From: Scolanthus callimorphus
Taxonomy: Eukaryota > Cnidaria > Anthozoa > Actiniaria > Edwardsiidae
Direction of reading: 5' to 3'
Assembly: GCA_033964015.1 (NCBI GenBank)
Contig: CM066923.1
Span: forward strand, 3,086,978-3,150,977
DNA: 64,000 nt
Positions 40,001 through 49,572 of the stretch are shown piece after piece. Position 1 is the stretch's first letter. Every line of letters starts with the position of its first letter. The notes under the pieces are model-generated. The model was not told the DNA's origin. It ran no database searches and saw nothing but the letters and a program-made list of their open reading frames with translations. The position numbers and the translations under genes were made by a program.

Positions 40001-43000
40001 AGGTGTACCGATCCCGTCCGTCTCGTTGTTCAAGGGTGACACACTAGTAGCGTCCGGCAAGGGAAATACCAGTTTTACACAGAACGGTAGTATACCGCAA
40101 CATGCTGGCGAATATGCATGCGTCGCGAGTAACGTGGTGTCAAACGCGACAAGGAGCACCGCAATTTTCGTAAGACGTAAGTAGTAGTGTACATGCACTT
40201 TCAAATGCTTGTGTTATCTCACTTCGTTAGTAAAGGAACTACATACACCTAATTCAGAAAAGGTTGCTTTGGTCATTGGTCATTGAACACATTTGTTTTG
40301 TGGTCACTGAAGCACATAATTCCTTTATTTCGTGCTATAATTGACCAAAGAGACTTTGAATAAGGTGTATACACCTTTTCTTAGAAACGGTTGTACCGCC
40401 AGAACTGTGTAGAATCATTTAGCATAAGCAGGGTGATAAGTATTGCTGTTTATTGTGTCCATGATTCTTTTTTGGGATACCTGTTTGCTCCCATGATGCA
40501 TCGCGGGCTACATTAGACAGTTGTGGAGGTGCAATCTTTTCTGAAATAGACCTCGGCTTGGGCGTAATGTTTTGCCCATTCAGATCACGTGGCATTCCTA
40601 TGAGTATTCTCTCTTTGTTTGGAATGCTTCCATATTCATATATCCTTCTGTGCGTAGCAGAAAAAGAAAGAGTAAATACTCATGGGAATGTCACGTGATC
40701 TGAAATGGGAAAACATTACGCCCAAGCCGAGGAGGTCTATTGGTTTATGTGAAACAGCACAGACGACTTAACCCAACGGGCGGAGGCTAAATGGCATCAG
40801 ATTTCAACACTGCGCGTTGCCGCCAAATTTTGTTCCATTTGAATGCCTCACTAAAAAAATTGTATAGCGCTTATACAGAGATATACAGAGTTGTCAGCGC
40901 TTTGCATTATTTGGTTGATTTGCACGCTACGAACTGTCAGCCCGCCGCGATTTCCTGTGACTTTCATTCGCGCGTGCCAAGCGTGACAAAGAAGAATATA
41001 TTTTCTTGTCAGGACATATTCCTTGGACATGTCAAATAAGTCGTGACTCAATAAACAATTGTCTCGACAAATTGAAGTGCATACAATTACAATCAGATAT
41101 CGATCTGAATTTGTTTATTCACTTTGACAAAAAGCCCTCAGTACTTCTTGAATTACTGTCCGACTCCTTATTACCTACCAGGGGTGTTTTACTTTCCTTT
41201 TGAATTCTCTGAAGTCATATTAAACCCCCCACGTTATCTTTTTTCAGACGAGCCTATTGACACCAGACTTACATTCAACGTGTCAAACAACGCTGCAATG
41301 CTTGACGAACCAGTCGGAATCACGTGTACAACACGTGCGTATCCCCTAGCAACGTGTGATATTTACCATAGCGGAGCCAGACTGAGCTCCAGCCAGGGAC
41401 TTGTGAGTGTGACTAGATCAAAGTTCACGGCTGCACAGAAGGGGTTATATAACTGCACGTGCAGAAATGTGTACGGAGTGGGAAGCGTGACTAGTACGCT
41501 GACGGTGTATGGTAAGTCTGGGGCACTTAGCGTTTAGAGCAGATTTCAGATGACTATTGAAAATTAAACGCAAACACAAAACCACTAGCTAATCAGGAGT
41601 GGAAACCATTCAACAACAAACCAATCAGGAGGCGAAGTAAGCGATTTGATTTAGTCGGCAATTTGATTGGCTGAATAACGAAAGACTTTGATCTCGACCA
41701 ATTTGATCTCGACCCATTTGGAGCACGATAGAATTTGTTTCCAAGCAACGCGAGGACGATCCCCTTTGTTAAGCCACTCTAGGGCAACATCACTGACAAC
41801 CGTTTACCTTTTATTTCTAGAAAAGCCAAAGATTCAACTTCTCCTTCCGAGCATCCTTAACATCAACGAAACCGATCCAATCAACGTATTCTGTAACGCC
41901 ACAGGAAACCCACTTCCAAACATCTCGTGGAGGAAAGTCGGCGACGTCGCGCGAGTGTATTCTAGAAATAATACATTGTTAATGTCCCGTAGCTCGCGGG
42001 ACGATGAAGGGGTGTATACTTGTGTAGCTGAAAACGGGCGGCAGTTCACGGACGAGGGCAATGTCACGGTTAACGTTGTGCTGTGTAAGTTATAGAGCAG
42101 ATTTCGTATGACTGTGAAAATGCCGCGACACGGCGCGGTACTGTCGCGGTCGCGGCACGGAATCTGGCCTGCTATAGATGGCGGAATGCAATCGGTCATC
42201 GGACACGGTCACGGTCACTGCGCGGCACAACTTTGACACGACACTTTCACAGTCATACGAAATATATGGAGCATGAAGTTTCATATCAAGAAGATTTCGT
42301 CGACTTGTGGGCGTTGCAAGACTTCCTTATTAGGAAATCCCGCCTTACTTTTTAGGGGGGAGCTCTGTAAGTATCTTCCCTCGTATCTTAGCCAAAAAAG
42401 CAGGAAATTCAACAGAACTTGCAGATACTCGAGAAACATCGTTCTCTGGTCGCCATTTTGTTTTGTGAAGAGATTGGAAAAACCACAGGCAACCCGCGCG
42501 GATTCGTAGAAAAGCACGACAGCATATGGACTTTCTTGATATCTTCCCAAAATCAGCTGCAATTCGCCTTTGTCACAGGGCAGCCATCTTGGATTTTTCT
42601 TACAGAAATGACTATGCGTGGGTGAGCTTACACGTTTGGTCTCGCTTTCATGACAGCTTCGCTGTATTAGAAAATCCAAGATGGCTGCCGTGTGACAAAG
42701 GCGAATGGTTCATAGACTGAGAAACACAAAGCTCTCATAGCTTTCATGGGTCCTACGTGTTGAAAATAGTTTGGTCACCAACTCGGGTCCAAATACCCTG
42801 GGTACCAGAGTCTCGCGGCGTCTTGGCTTAGCGTGTCAGTAAACGAGTGAAACTTCGAGCCTCTGGTACCCAGGGTAGGGTCCAAAAGGCGAGATATTAA
42901 AAACTTCACAACACTATATTTATAGTAAATGAATGGACGATTCCAGCCATAACGCATGCGCGATCGGCATGTCGGTAGATGTGGGATATTAGTCGAACAA

Positions 43001-46000
43001 ACTGTTAAAAAAGCGCGCGCTGCATTTTGGTACTTGTGAGACATGGCTTGGGTATTTCTGAATAAAGAAGAGCACGCGCTTATAGCTGGATTCGTCCATT
43101 GCTCTATTTTCAAAGCTGATCGTGAAATCCTTACGTAACGACGCATTGACTCCGTAAGAAAACTGCGAAACAAAAGATTAACACATAAGTGATAGCAAGG
43201 CTTAGAAACGTAATGAAAACGCTTTCCAACTGCGCGCTGTTACGTTGGAAAGCATTTATTCTTTTATGTAGTACTACCATGACTTATATTTTTTCCCTTT
43301 TAGTGTCACCACGTATCTCGACAAGGCCAAACAATTACACAGTATCCGAAAACCCCCTACAAAGCGTTGAGTTCTTCTGTAACGCCACAGGGCTACCAAC
43401 GCCTAAAATAACATGGCAGAAAGTCGGAAACCCTGGCCAGGTTGGTGAAGGCACAAATGTGACACTACAGGCAAACAAGGGCATTAGTGGGGCTTATATT
43501 TGTGTGGCAAATAACGGAATAGGGGATCCGGCACAAGCGATGTTTTTCTTCCAAGTGACATGTGAGTATTATTTTACTGTACATAGTACACTTTTTTTAT
43601 GTAAAAACCACGTTTATAAAAACGTTGAAGCATGAAACATACTAAGAACTCAGGCTATAACTCAGGCCAAAACCAATACACCTAATTCAATAAAGGTTGC
43701 TTTGGTGTTTGGTCTTTGGCCTTTCAATTATAGCGCGAAACAAAGGAATTATTTGCTTCAGTGACCACGAAACAAAGGCGTTCAATGACCAAAGTCCAAT
43801 GACCAAAGCAACCTTTTCTGAATTAGGTGTATACGAACATTGCATTTTATATGTTTAAGGGTAAATTTAACATTTACATTTATTTAGAGAACAACGCTCA
43901 CCTTTACATAGATTCTACACCATTAACTCAACTTATAGTCGCCTGAAAATGTTTGTCTGAAAATTTAAGAATTTTCGAAATTTTCCCAGCCTTAAACACC
44001 TTCCTGGTTTTCTGTTCACAGACAAGCCCTACGGCACCATTCTCAAAACTGATCGCACTAACGACGTTGTTCTTGGTAACGGACGAATGGTGTTAACCTG
44101 TACGACCATTAGCAATCCGCCTGCCGATCGCTTCTACTTCTACAGAAATGGCGCCCATGTGGAAACGCACAGCTCAGGCAGTTACGTCATAGCCAGAGCA
44201 AAATTCGAAGACGAGGGAAAGTACGTTTGTGTTCCTGGAAATAGTATTGGTAATGGTACCAATTCTACGGTTATCGTCCGTGTGTTTGGTGAGTTAAATA
44301 CTACTTTTCTTATGTATGTTAAATGAACTCTTACCTTGCGGATCCATATCAAAAACTGTCGCATTACCGACTTCCTTATTAGGAAACCCCCCTTACCTTA
44401 TTAGGGAGGTCTGTAAGTATTATTCCTCATATCTTAGGATGTGTAGCAGGAAAATACACCACAACTTGCAGATGTTCGACAAACATTGTTATCTTGGTCG
44501 CGTTTTTCATTGGGAAAGGGCCTGGATCGAGATTTTAAAAAGTACCACAGGAAGCAGCAAACTTATAGACGATTCTTTAGGAGCTAAGAGGGCTCGACGT
44601 GTGATATAACATGATCATTGTATATCCACGAGTTACGATAGGTTTGCTTTGATTTTACGGCGCGTCTTACTTATCTTTGTTTTTACGGCAGGCTCCCTCG
44701 CTATAACGAACGCCCCACAGGATGTAACAGTTAAGGAAGGCGCTGAAGTGAGGCTATTCTGTAATGCCACCTCGATATTTCGAATCATCCCTTTACCAGC
44801 CAGAATTACGTGGATTAAGGTGGATAACCCGGGTATTTCCCTCCCGCCGGGTAAAACATTGATACTCAGTAATGTGAACAGGTTTCACAGCGGGACGTAT
44901 GAGTGTCAGGCGAAGAACGGTGTTGCCTACGTGGACAAAGCTAGAGCAGTGGTGAATATTGAACGTAAGTCAATAGTTTCAGAAATCCTTAATCGTCATC
45001 GCCTGCAAGACTTTATTCTAGTTGCTCGGACTAGGTATAAGTTTTAGTCGACAGAACCAAACTTTAGGTCGCATTCATGACCAGCTGATTGCAATTTCCC
45101 TGTTGCTCCATTTAAGGAAAAGTACGTATTTTTGGGGAGGAGGGCTGGCCCGTCAGAGGGAAGGGGGAGCACAAGGGGGTATATGCCTTTTTATTGTTTG
45201 AGCAAAGGTAGGGCACCTCAGTTTAGCAATGTTGCAATACTTAAGACGTTTAGTGTACATCGCATGTAAACGTTGGTAATATGTTATAGGTATTAAGTTA
45301 GTGGGGCCATGAATTTCTTTAATATAAAATGTTAGGGGGGTCGTCAACAGTTTTTTTCCAAAAAGTTATTCAACAATTCCCTAATATTAAAGAAAGCACG
45401 GGGCTTACTGTTAGTTTTACTTTTCACTATCATTAACGTACTATTCTGGTGAATAACATAATGTTTTGTCCTATCTTCAGACCCACCATACGATACCAAG
45501 CTCAATTCCACGGCTCTTGGGAGCATTATCTACGTCAATGAATCCGTAACAATCACGTGCACGACTTCGGCTAATCCGCCTGCCACGTACAAATTCTTTA
45601 GAAATAACGCGCACATTGCGACAAGAAGCGATGGTGTTTATAACATTACACGTGTCACTGGGGCAGATAATGGCACGTACAAATGTGTGGCGGAAAATAC
45701 TTTAGGGAAGGGACAGCCGGCTTCACTACAATTGTTAGTCTTAGGTGAGTCAAGTTTAGAAGTGACTTCATTAACACGGATGTGAAGGTTAGAAAATAAA
45801 CTCACGCACGGTCAAAATTAGACCTCCCCCAAGTCGTCCTCAATGTGAAGAAAAAAGGCGCACGGTCTCGTGACGCGCGGGAGAGGCTCTGGTGACATCC
45901 ATTTGAGGACCTTCATTGATTGGCTGATTTTGAACGTTCGAGCATGCGCATGAAGCTCTATCTCTCAACGGCTCTGTATCAAATCTCGCGCATGCGTCAG

Positions 46001-47658
46001 TGGCTGTCACCAGAGCCTCTGCTGCGAGGAGACAAGCCGGGGAACTGAGGCCTTACTTGCACTAAGACCTTCTGCTTTTGCACTATAGTGAGCGTACTAA
46101 CTCTTTACTCGTTCAACCATCTTTCAGCTTCTTGTGGCAGCAGACCTCTAAGCATGTCGGCGCATGCGCAGATCGTAGGAGGTATAATGACAAATAAAGG
46201 AAGCTGGCCATGGCAGGTTTCCATAGGAACACTCCCACATGGAGGCCGGGCGGGTGTCTATCATTGGTGCGGTGGCTCGATATTGTCTCGGAGGTGGATA
46301 TTAACGGCTGCACACTGTGTTACTGATAAGCCACCAGGCTCTAACCACTACACCATAATCGATGCTAAATACCTGAATATAACTCTAGGTGAGCTTTAGA
46401 ACCGCGTAAAATTTAGTCATCAAATTCAGACTCCGTATTCACCTAGCCTCCGCCGGTGGGCGTCTTTTTTGGTGCGTTTTGCAAGATTTGGGCTTCCTGT
46501 GGCAAGCCCACCACTCGCTCCCCCTCGATTTTCATTCATGCCTAGTCTTCTCGCGCGTTTTCGCCCCAGCACAGCAACCCCACGCTTTGATGCCAGCGGA
46601 GGAGGCTAGAATTCACCATTGTCTTTAGAAGTTCGTGAAGTATTATTATTGGTTACATATGGCTCAATACAACAGAATTGGACAACGTCGTCGTTTTTCA
46701 TTTTTGTCCTTTTCATTTCGTCCTTTTCAATAGAATTTTGGAAACTTGAATAAAGCGCGTAAAAATCTTTCATAGTATACTGTGACGTTTTGAACATCGA
46801 GTGAATTATTGCGTGCGATGTTTTTTATCACGATGGTCTGGAAAGGGAAACCATTTTCCATGTTGGCATGTAGCGTGTAAAGAGAAATCCCACCGATGAA
46901 ATTACTTCTTGCAAACAAAGCTGAACACTTGAATTTTCGAAACTGAGTGAAAGAGTTTGCTTTGGCATCTTTAAGATCGTCGGTGGAATAGGATGCTTCT
47001 TTTGTTTCGACCCCTCAAAATGACACACGCCTAAATCGAGGAATGCTCTTCTTGGTGAGCATTCCTCCATTTAGGAATGACGCTCAAAATGGCTTTCTAA
47101 TGTATTTTCCTTCTTTTGTTATTCCCAGGAGAACATTTCCTTAAAAGACATGAAGACACAGAGCAAAACATCGCAGCGGAAAAAGTCATCGTCCATCCAC
47201 AATACTCCAATCTTGATTACGACCTGGCTATGATCAAACTCGAGTCTCCCATGAAACTGAACGCGTACGTTTCGCCTGTTTGCCTCCCACACGCCGATCT
47301 ACCAATTGGTACCCACTGTTACGTTACAGGATGGGGTTGGAACTTCACTGGTTCGCCCATATCCAGCGTCCTCCAAGAAGCGGCTATACCTCTCGTGCCC
47401 AAAAAACAGTGCAGTGAATTTTACAAGGGCGTTAGGACCCTAACGTCTCGTATGCGATGTGCGGGAGCGTTTGGGAGAAAGAAAGGAACGTGTAGGGGGG
47501 ACAGCGGAGGCCCGCTTGTGTGCGCTCGGAATGGAAGGTGGGAGATATTTGGAGTTACTAGTTTCGGACTTAACGGATGCGCGGATTCGGGATATCCTGG
47601 GGTTTATGTGGATGTCTTGCATTTCCTGAGCTGGATAAACCAGAATCTTGTGACATAA
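27966..47658 (+). CDS. secreted V-like/SRCRx7/MAM/Igx7/S1-protease mosaic protein
   Basis: Exons: 27966-28035, 29877-30239, 30527-30892, 31278-31634, 31950-32306, 32963-33069, 33738-33945, 34278-34634, 35334-35672, 36060-36391, 37074-37211, 38096-38331, 39435-39537, 39922-40176, 41248-41511, 41821-42084, 43304-43561, 44022-44288, 44692-44964, 45481-45744, 46128-46388, 47129-47658. Total coding length is 5,969 bp, one short of a multiple of three because of a missing base in exon 10; otherwise about 1,989 residues. The order is signal peptide, V-like domain, seven SRCR, one MAM, seven Ig, serine protease. No membrane helix follows the protease, so secretion is predicted. Almost all module borders are phase 1. 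SRCR proteins typically bind microbial or protein ligands; coupling them to a protease suggests a recognition-plus-cleavage effector, which is inference. A split into two genes is possible, but phases join throughout. Confidence 0.82.
29560..29770. repeat. GACA/CAGG-rich microsatellite region
   Basis: Degenerate runs of acagacaggaaggcaggcaa type fill the end of the first intron of the SRCR/protease gene. Confidence 0.75.
29877..30239 (+). CDS. V-like domain exon of the SRCR/protease gene
   Basis: A single 363-bp phase 1-1 exon. It starts VTSLKWHSEYQPS, then IGDNITLKWTYTLTKSE, and ends around ETRFKLSLFSGF. It aligns in layout with the V-like domains of the flanking genes (G-x-x-I-T-L, then a long C-C' region), but Trp and Leu stand where the two Ig cysteines should be. 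In this gene the domain is not split by an intron. Confidence 0.75.
30527..30892 (+). CDS. SRCR domain 1 exon
   Basis: VRLANSSIPNAGRVEIKHNG starts the domain, followed by WGTICNKGW, VICRMLGYQGA, GPIWLSNLRCQGTE and HSMDAGVVC. It has eight cysteines including an extra NCGRDC pair, as in group B SRCR domains. It ends with a Thr/Pro-rich linker (STTTKAPVTMPP) typical of mucin-like spacers. Phase 1-1. Confidence 0.93.
31278..31634 (+). CDS. SRCR domain 2 exon
   Basis: Motifs VRLVGAGVDYVGRLEV, WGTVCSDNWDS, VVCRMLNYRF, DEVQCNGTENS and VGVWCINE; six cysteines (group A-like pattern). A Thr/Pro linker (TVPTTTPTTASPP) ends the exon. It is nearly identical to the next SRCR exon. Phase 1-1. Confidence 0.93.
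31950..32306 (+). CDS. SRCR domain 3 exon, near-copy of domain 2
   Basis: Same length (357 bp) as the previous exon, with only about 18 differences in the first 325 bases by eye. Motifs VRLVGAGVDYVGMLEV, VVCRMLHYRF and VGVWCVNE. The divergence is concentrated in the linker. Phase 1-1. Confidence 0.93.
32705..32930. repeat. tandem repeat, about 28-bp unit, upstream of SRCR4
   Basis: Seven or eight degenerate units such as cagcgtcacgcactacctca followed by tcctatac. The array lies about 30 bp before the acceptor of exon 32963. Confidence 0.85.
32963..33945 (+). CDS. SRCR domain 4, split over two exons by a GC-AG intron
   Basis: 32963-33069 encodes IRLADLNQVFVGRVEIFLNG and WGSICDDKFD to DAQ. 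33738-33945 continues VICNMLGYRYNKM, GPIHMDELACTGME and DVGVWCVND. The donor is cag|gcaagt, a GC donor with otherwise perfect consensus. The intron contains a MITE (33315-33701). This is the only SRCR domain here with an internal intron. Confidence 0.88.
33315..33701. mobile_element. MITE with GGCACCGTCCACACTACGCC ends and TAA duplication
   Basis: ggcaccgtccacactacgcc at the left pairs with ggcgtagtgtggacggtgcc at the right, and TAA flanks both sides (33312-33314 and 33702-33704). About 387 bp, within the SRCR4 intron. A 3-bp TWA duplication fits PIF/Harbinger. Confidence 0.88.
34014..34241. mobile_element. MITE, CAGTCTCGTACCCA family, copy 2
   Basis: cagtctcgtacccatacgc pairs with cgtctgggtacgatactg. 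The body matches the copy at 26169-26421 (gagagttatgggata, attcattgcgcgcc). Confidence 0.82.
34278..34634 (+). CDS. SRCR domain 5 exon
   Basis: VSIRLAGISHLQNVGRLEV is followed by WGTVCIKNW, VACKLLGYKYA, GQIWTEGVNCTGSE and DDVAIVCSD, then the Pro/Thr linker TPPPTTAPPTPSP. Six cysteines. Phase 1-1. Confidence 0.92.
34710..34942. mobile_element. MITE, GAGCRGATTTCACATGAC family, copy 2
   Basis: gagcggatttcacatgactg pairs with ggtcatctgaaatccgctc. It lies in the opposite orientation to the copy at 5696 (gaaccaattccttgcttgta inside). Confidence 0.82.
35334..35672 (+). CDS. SRCR domain 6 exon
   Basis: IRLRGGPGPHFGRVEVYHNG, WGSVCSDVWTD, IACRMLGYKY, GPIWLDNVRCYGNES and DDVGVSCGN. Six cysteines. Phase 1-1. 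Confidence 0.92.
35764..36010. repeat. tandem repeat, 51-bp unit, upstream of SRCR7
   Basis: Five copies of a 51-bp unit (gtaatgtactcttgatgggg, then agggacctgatatgggagat, then tcttactctta) end about 50 bp before the SRCR7 acceptor. Because 51 is divisible by three, open frames on both strands cross it, but no coding role is indicated. Confidence 0.92.
36060..36391 (+). CDS. SRCR domain 7 exon, with one-base frameshift
   Basis: The frame from the acceptor reads VQIRLTNGNSSSDGRVEV; the rest of the domain (KWGTICDDEWD, VICRMIGFPGA, GPTWLDDVGCLGNET, DAGVVCQRQ) is in another frame. The shift falls at about 36113-36118. Exon length is 332 instead of the 333 that would preserve the phase 1-1 pattern, so one base appears to be missing. 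A 51-bp tandem repeat lies directly upstream. Confidence 0.82.
36540..36675. mobile_element. partial MITE, GGACGATTCCAGC family
   Basis: caacgcgcgcatac-type units end in the right arm tatagctgggatcgtccatt, as in the other family copies. The left end is unclear. Confidence 0.55.
36830..36998. mobile_element. partial copy of the GGGAGCATTC element
   Basis: gcatcctcttgtattaaagt through gcataa-type end cataaataatgaatgctccc matches the left part of the element at 24040-24664 in inverse orientation. Confidence 0.75.
37074..39537 (+). CDS. MAM domain over three exons
   Basis: 37074-37211 has CNFTEGLCYWQN, DQFDWVRMYG and a phase-1 end. 38096-38331 has the strands GYYMHIETSN, AKLISPLLDG, CVTFYYHMHG and RWYKATVPLN. 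39435-39537 has SIEAVHGGSDQGDIAIDD, the conserved MAM ending, and RRPC. All four MAM cysteines are present. The second intron (38332-39434) carries a LINE remnant. MAM domains mediate adhesion or oligomerisation in extracellular proteins. Confidence 0.9.
37334..37504. mobile_element. MITE with CAGGGGCGTAGCCAG ends (hAT-like), copy 1
   Basis: caggggcgtagccagcg at the left pairs with ctggcttcgctgctg at the right. A G-rich inner left part and a C-rich inner right part are typical of this family. Other copies: 57720-57863 and 60245-60406. CAGGG-type ends are common in hAT elements; no 8-bp duplication was confirmed. Confidence 0.65.
38543..39180 (+). mobile_element. 5'-truncated non-LTR retrotransposon (CR1/Jockey-like ORF2 end)
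   Basis: An open frame of 170 codons at 38543-39055 contains KKGSKRLYALRALKKCG, SVIRSVLEYACPAWAG and SVQKRALKII, the characteristic C-terminal segment after the reverse-transcriptase domain of CR1/Jockey-type LINEs. The stop is followed by a short AT-rich tail with (att)n at about 39165-39176. It sits in a MAM intron in the same orientation as the gene and is a dead fragment. Confidence 0.85.
39922..45744 (+). CDS. seven Ig-domain exons of the SRCR/protease gene
   Basis: Exons 39922-40176, 41248-41511, 41821-42084, 43304-43561, 44022-44288, 44692-44964, 45481-45744; each is one I-set/C2-like domain, phase 1-1. Domains 3, 4 and 6 have FCNAT at the first Cys and a C-strand Trp (WRKVG, WQKVG, WIKVDN). 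Domains 1, 2, 5 and 7 have TxxxCT-type first Cys and lack Trp (SLFKG, DIYHSG, FYFYRNG, KFFRNN). All have a D/E/A-x-G-x-Y-x-C motif at the second Cys. Domain 2 has extra cysteines (ATCDIY, NCTCRN). Two interleaved subtypes imply repeated exon duplication. Confidence 0.9.
40244..40370. mobile_element. MITE, ACACCTAATTCARAAAAGG family, copy 1
   Basis: tacacctaattcagaaaagg at the left pairs loosely with gactttgaataaggtgta at the right; the core has repeats of ggtcattg and accaaag. Better copies lie at 43678-43831 and 55543-55652. Confidence 0.7.
40547..40740. mobile_element. foldback MITE, AGACCTC family, copy 2
   Basis: gacctcggcttgggcgtaat pairs with attacgcccaagccgaggag. The inner arms have cagatcacgtggcattcc and gaatgtcacgtgatctg. 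Same family as 3196-3390. Confidence 0.85.
42093..42263. mobile_element. MITE, GAGCAGATTTCGTATGACTG family, copy 2
   Basis: gagcagatttcgtatgactg pairs with cagtcatacgaaat near the right end, with a core of cggcacgg and cacggtcacggtcac. It begins about 8 bases after the donor of the third Ig exon (42084). Confidence 0.75.
42280..42720. repeat. dispersed repeat with internal inverted copies
   Basis: ggcagccatcttggattttt near 42580 is inverted at about 42670 (aaaatccaagatggctgcc). The segment gacttccttattaggaaa at 42328 recurs at about 44368. Likely a mobile-element derivative; borders not resolved. Confidence 0.55.
42932..43100. mobile_element. MITE, GGACGATTCCAGC family
   Basis: aatggacgattccagccata pairs with tatagctggattcgtccatt. 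The interior has gcgcgcgctgcattttggta. Confidence 0.82.
43678..43831. mobile_element. MITE, ACACCTAATTCARAAAAGG family, copy 2
   Basis: tacacctaattcaataaagg pairs with ccttttctgaattaggtgta; the inner arms are ttgctttggt and accaaagcaa. Confidence 0.82.
45865..46042. mobile_element. MITE, CCTCGCGGGGG family, copy 3
   Basis: gagaggctctggtgac pairs with gtcaccagagcctc; the interior has gattggctgattttgaacgt and tcaaatctcgcgcatgcg. It ends about 85 bp before the protease exon acceptor. Confidence 0.82.
46128..47658 (+). CDS. C-terminal S1 (chymotrypsin-fold) serine protease domain, two exons
   Basis: 46128-46388 holds SCGSRPLS, the zymogen junction HAQIVGGIMTNKG and the catalytic His in LTAAHCV. 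47129-47658 holds the catalytic Asp in DYDLAMIKLES, the catalytic Ser in TCRGDSGGPLVC, and SFGLNGCADSGYPGVYV before the stop taa (47656-47658). All three catalytic residues are present. The residue six before the Ser (position 189) is Gly, not the Asp of trypsin, so cleavage after Lys/Arg is unlikely. The residue before IVGG is Gln, not Arg/Lys, so classical trypsin-type activation is also unlikely. Confidence 0.93.
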
Positions 47659-47799
47659 GCAGGAAAGAAAAGCTTAGAGCACTTACGTAGCATTTTTACT
47701 CGAATTAACGATATTTATGTAAATGGGCTGTAGCCGAAGAGCTTGGTGTCTCTTATGCTCGCAACACCAACACGCACAAGTGTGAACACAATGTTCATT

Positions 47800-48492
47800 T
47801 CCATATATAATACAAACAAGCTGGATAAGCCAAGCTGGATCAACCATTGCAGTTAGCTTTTAGGGGGTAGCATAGCTGGATTATCCAAGCTGGATAAACC
47901 AAGCTGGATAAACCAAGCTAGATAAACCAAGCTGGATTAGCCAAGCTGGATCAGCCAAGCTAGATAAACCAAGCTAGATAAACCAAGCTGGATTAGCCAA
48001 GCTGGATCAGCCAAGCTAGATAAACCAAGCTAGATAAACCAAGCTGGATTAGCCAAGCTAAATCAACCAAGCTGGATTAGCTAAGCTGAATCAACCAAGC
48101 TGAATTAGCCAAGCTGAATCAATCAAGCTGAATTAGCCAAGCTGAATCAACCAGCTACACGCACAAGTGTGAACACAATGTTCATTTCCATATATAATAC
48201 AAACAAGCTGGATAAGCCAAACTGGATCAACCATTGCAGTTAGCTTTTTAGGGGTAGCATAGCTGGATTATCCAAGCTGGATAAACCAAGCTGGATAAAC
48301 CAAGCTAGATAAACCAAGCTGGATTAGCCAAGCTGGATTAGCTAAGCTGAATCAACCAAGCTGAATTAGCCAAGCTGAATCAATCAAGCTGAATTAGCCA
48401 AGCTGAATCAACCAAGTTGGATTAGCCAAGCTGAATCAACCAAGCTGGATCAACCAAGCTGAATCAACCAAGCTGGATCAACCAAGCTGGAT
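47800..48492. repeat. two-level minisatellite, 14-bp AAGCTGGATAAACC units
   Basis: About 40 units of aagctggataaacc, aagctggattagcc and aagctgaatcaacc types. The array is itself duplicated: an identical leader (cgcacaagtgtgaacacaat, gttcatttccatatataata) begins both blocks at about 47773 and 48161, and gcagttagctttt with gggtagcatagctgga follows in both. Confidence 0.93.
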
Positions 48493-49572
48493 CAATCTTA
48501 TGACATAAAACGAAGATAAGCATCTAACACTCGTGAATTACAGAGCATTCTGACTCAACGGTATTTATGTCTATTTGAGGAGCTGGGTCACCGTTATTTT
48601 TCGAAACACCGACACACACACGTCGATGAAAACAATATTCATTCGTACATTACACAAGCAAGCAAGCTAGAGACTCCAGGAGTATGTAGCACACTGCTGC
48701 GGAAAGAAAATTTAGATATGGACTTGGTCATCGTTCGTCATCGTTCACATTTTATAGAGTTTAGGGAGCCGAGTCAACCTACCCATAATGCATTGCGTTG
48801 TTCTTGTTTATATTGATTTAGAGCATCAGAAACTCTGTGACTTGTGCAAAGGATTTGTACTTTTAGTGACCTTTCTTGCGTTCGGTTTGGTAGAATATGC
48901 AGAGCTGTTTTGCTTGCAGAGCTTTCTCGTCAAAGGCGCCATTTTGTTGGCATCAAAATTCCGACGTAGCAATGCATCATGGACAGGGTAAGCAGGCTCT
49001 TTAAATAGCATGATATTTTAGAGTGGATATATCATACGTTAGGAGACAATGGCCAGCCAGACCCAAGCAAGGTGATTCGTCACCACCGGACAATGGCATA
49101 TAATGTGGCTTTAGTTATGCTTGCGATTGGCTCAGAAGGAAGCCATTCAACAGCACAGCAAATGCTAAGAAGGTCTCTGATTGGCTACTTCGAATGAACG
49201 TCATAGCTCTTATGAAATCCACTTTTCATCATGTTACACTGTTCTGCAATGCACGTTTTAGTGCCGCATAAACTTACACGCCGGTTCAAATTTTAGAAAC
49301 ATGAGATTTTTAAAAGAAATGCACACACATCAGAAAAGAGTATAAATTATTTTTGTATAGCAGCATGATAATTGTATTGTAACAAATTGAAACAGAACTC
49401 GATTTGTATTATAGAAGGGTAGTGTTGTTTTTAACAAACACATTTTTAATTGGTGATTTATATATTTTATATGGAGTTTGTATAGTCGTTTATTTATAGA
49501 GAATGAAATTAACACGTGCACTTGCAGGAGGTATCCAAACACACGTTTTAAAACATACAAATTGCATTCTAT

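Noticed and set aside
42275..42679. overlapping frames on both strands around 42.3-42.7 kb
   Set aside because: They lie in a dispersed repeat with inverted internal copies; no domain, and a related copy at 44.3 kb is not open in the same frame.
47494..47520. RGD integrin-binding motif in the protease
   Set aside because: It is part of the catalytic CRGDSGGP loop, buried in the fold, so not evidence for integrin binding.
47800..48492. CRISPR-like or centromeric satellite
   Set aside because: 14-bp units without spacers and a total length under 1 kb; a local minisatellite.
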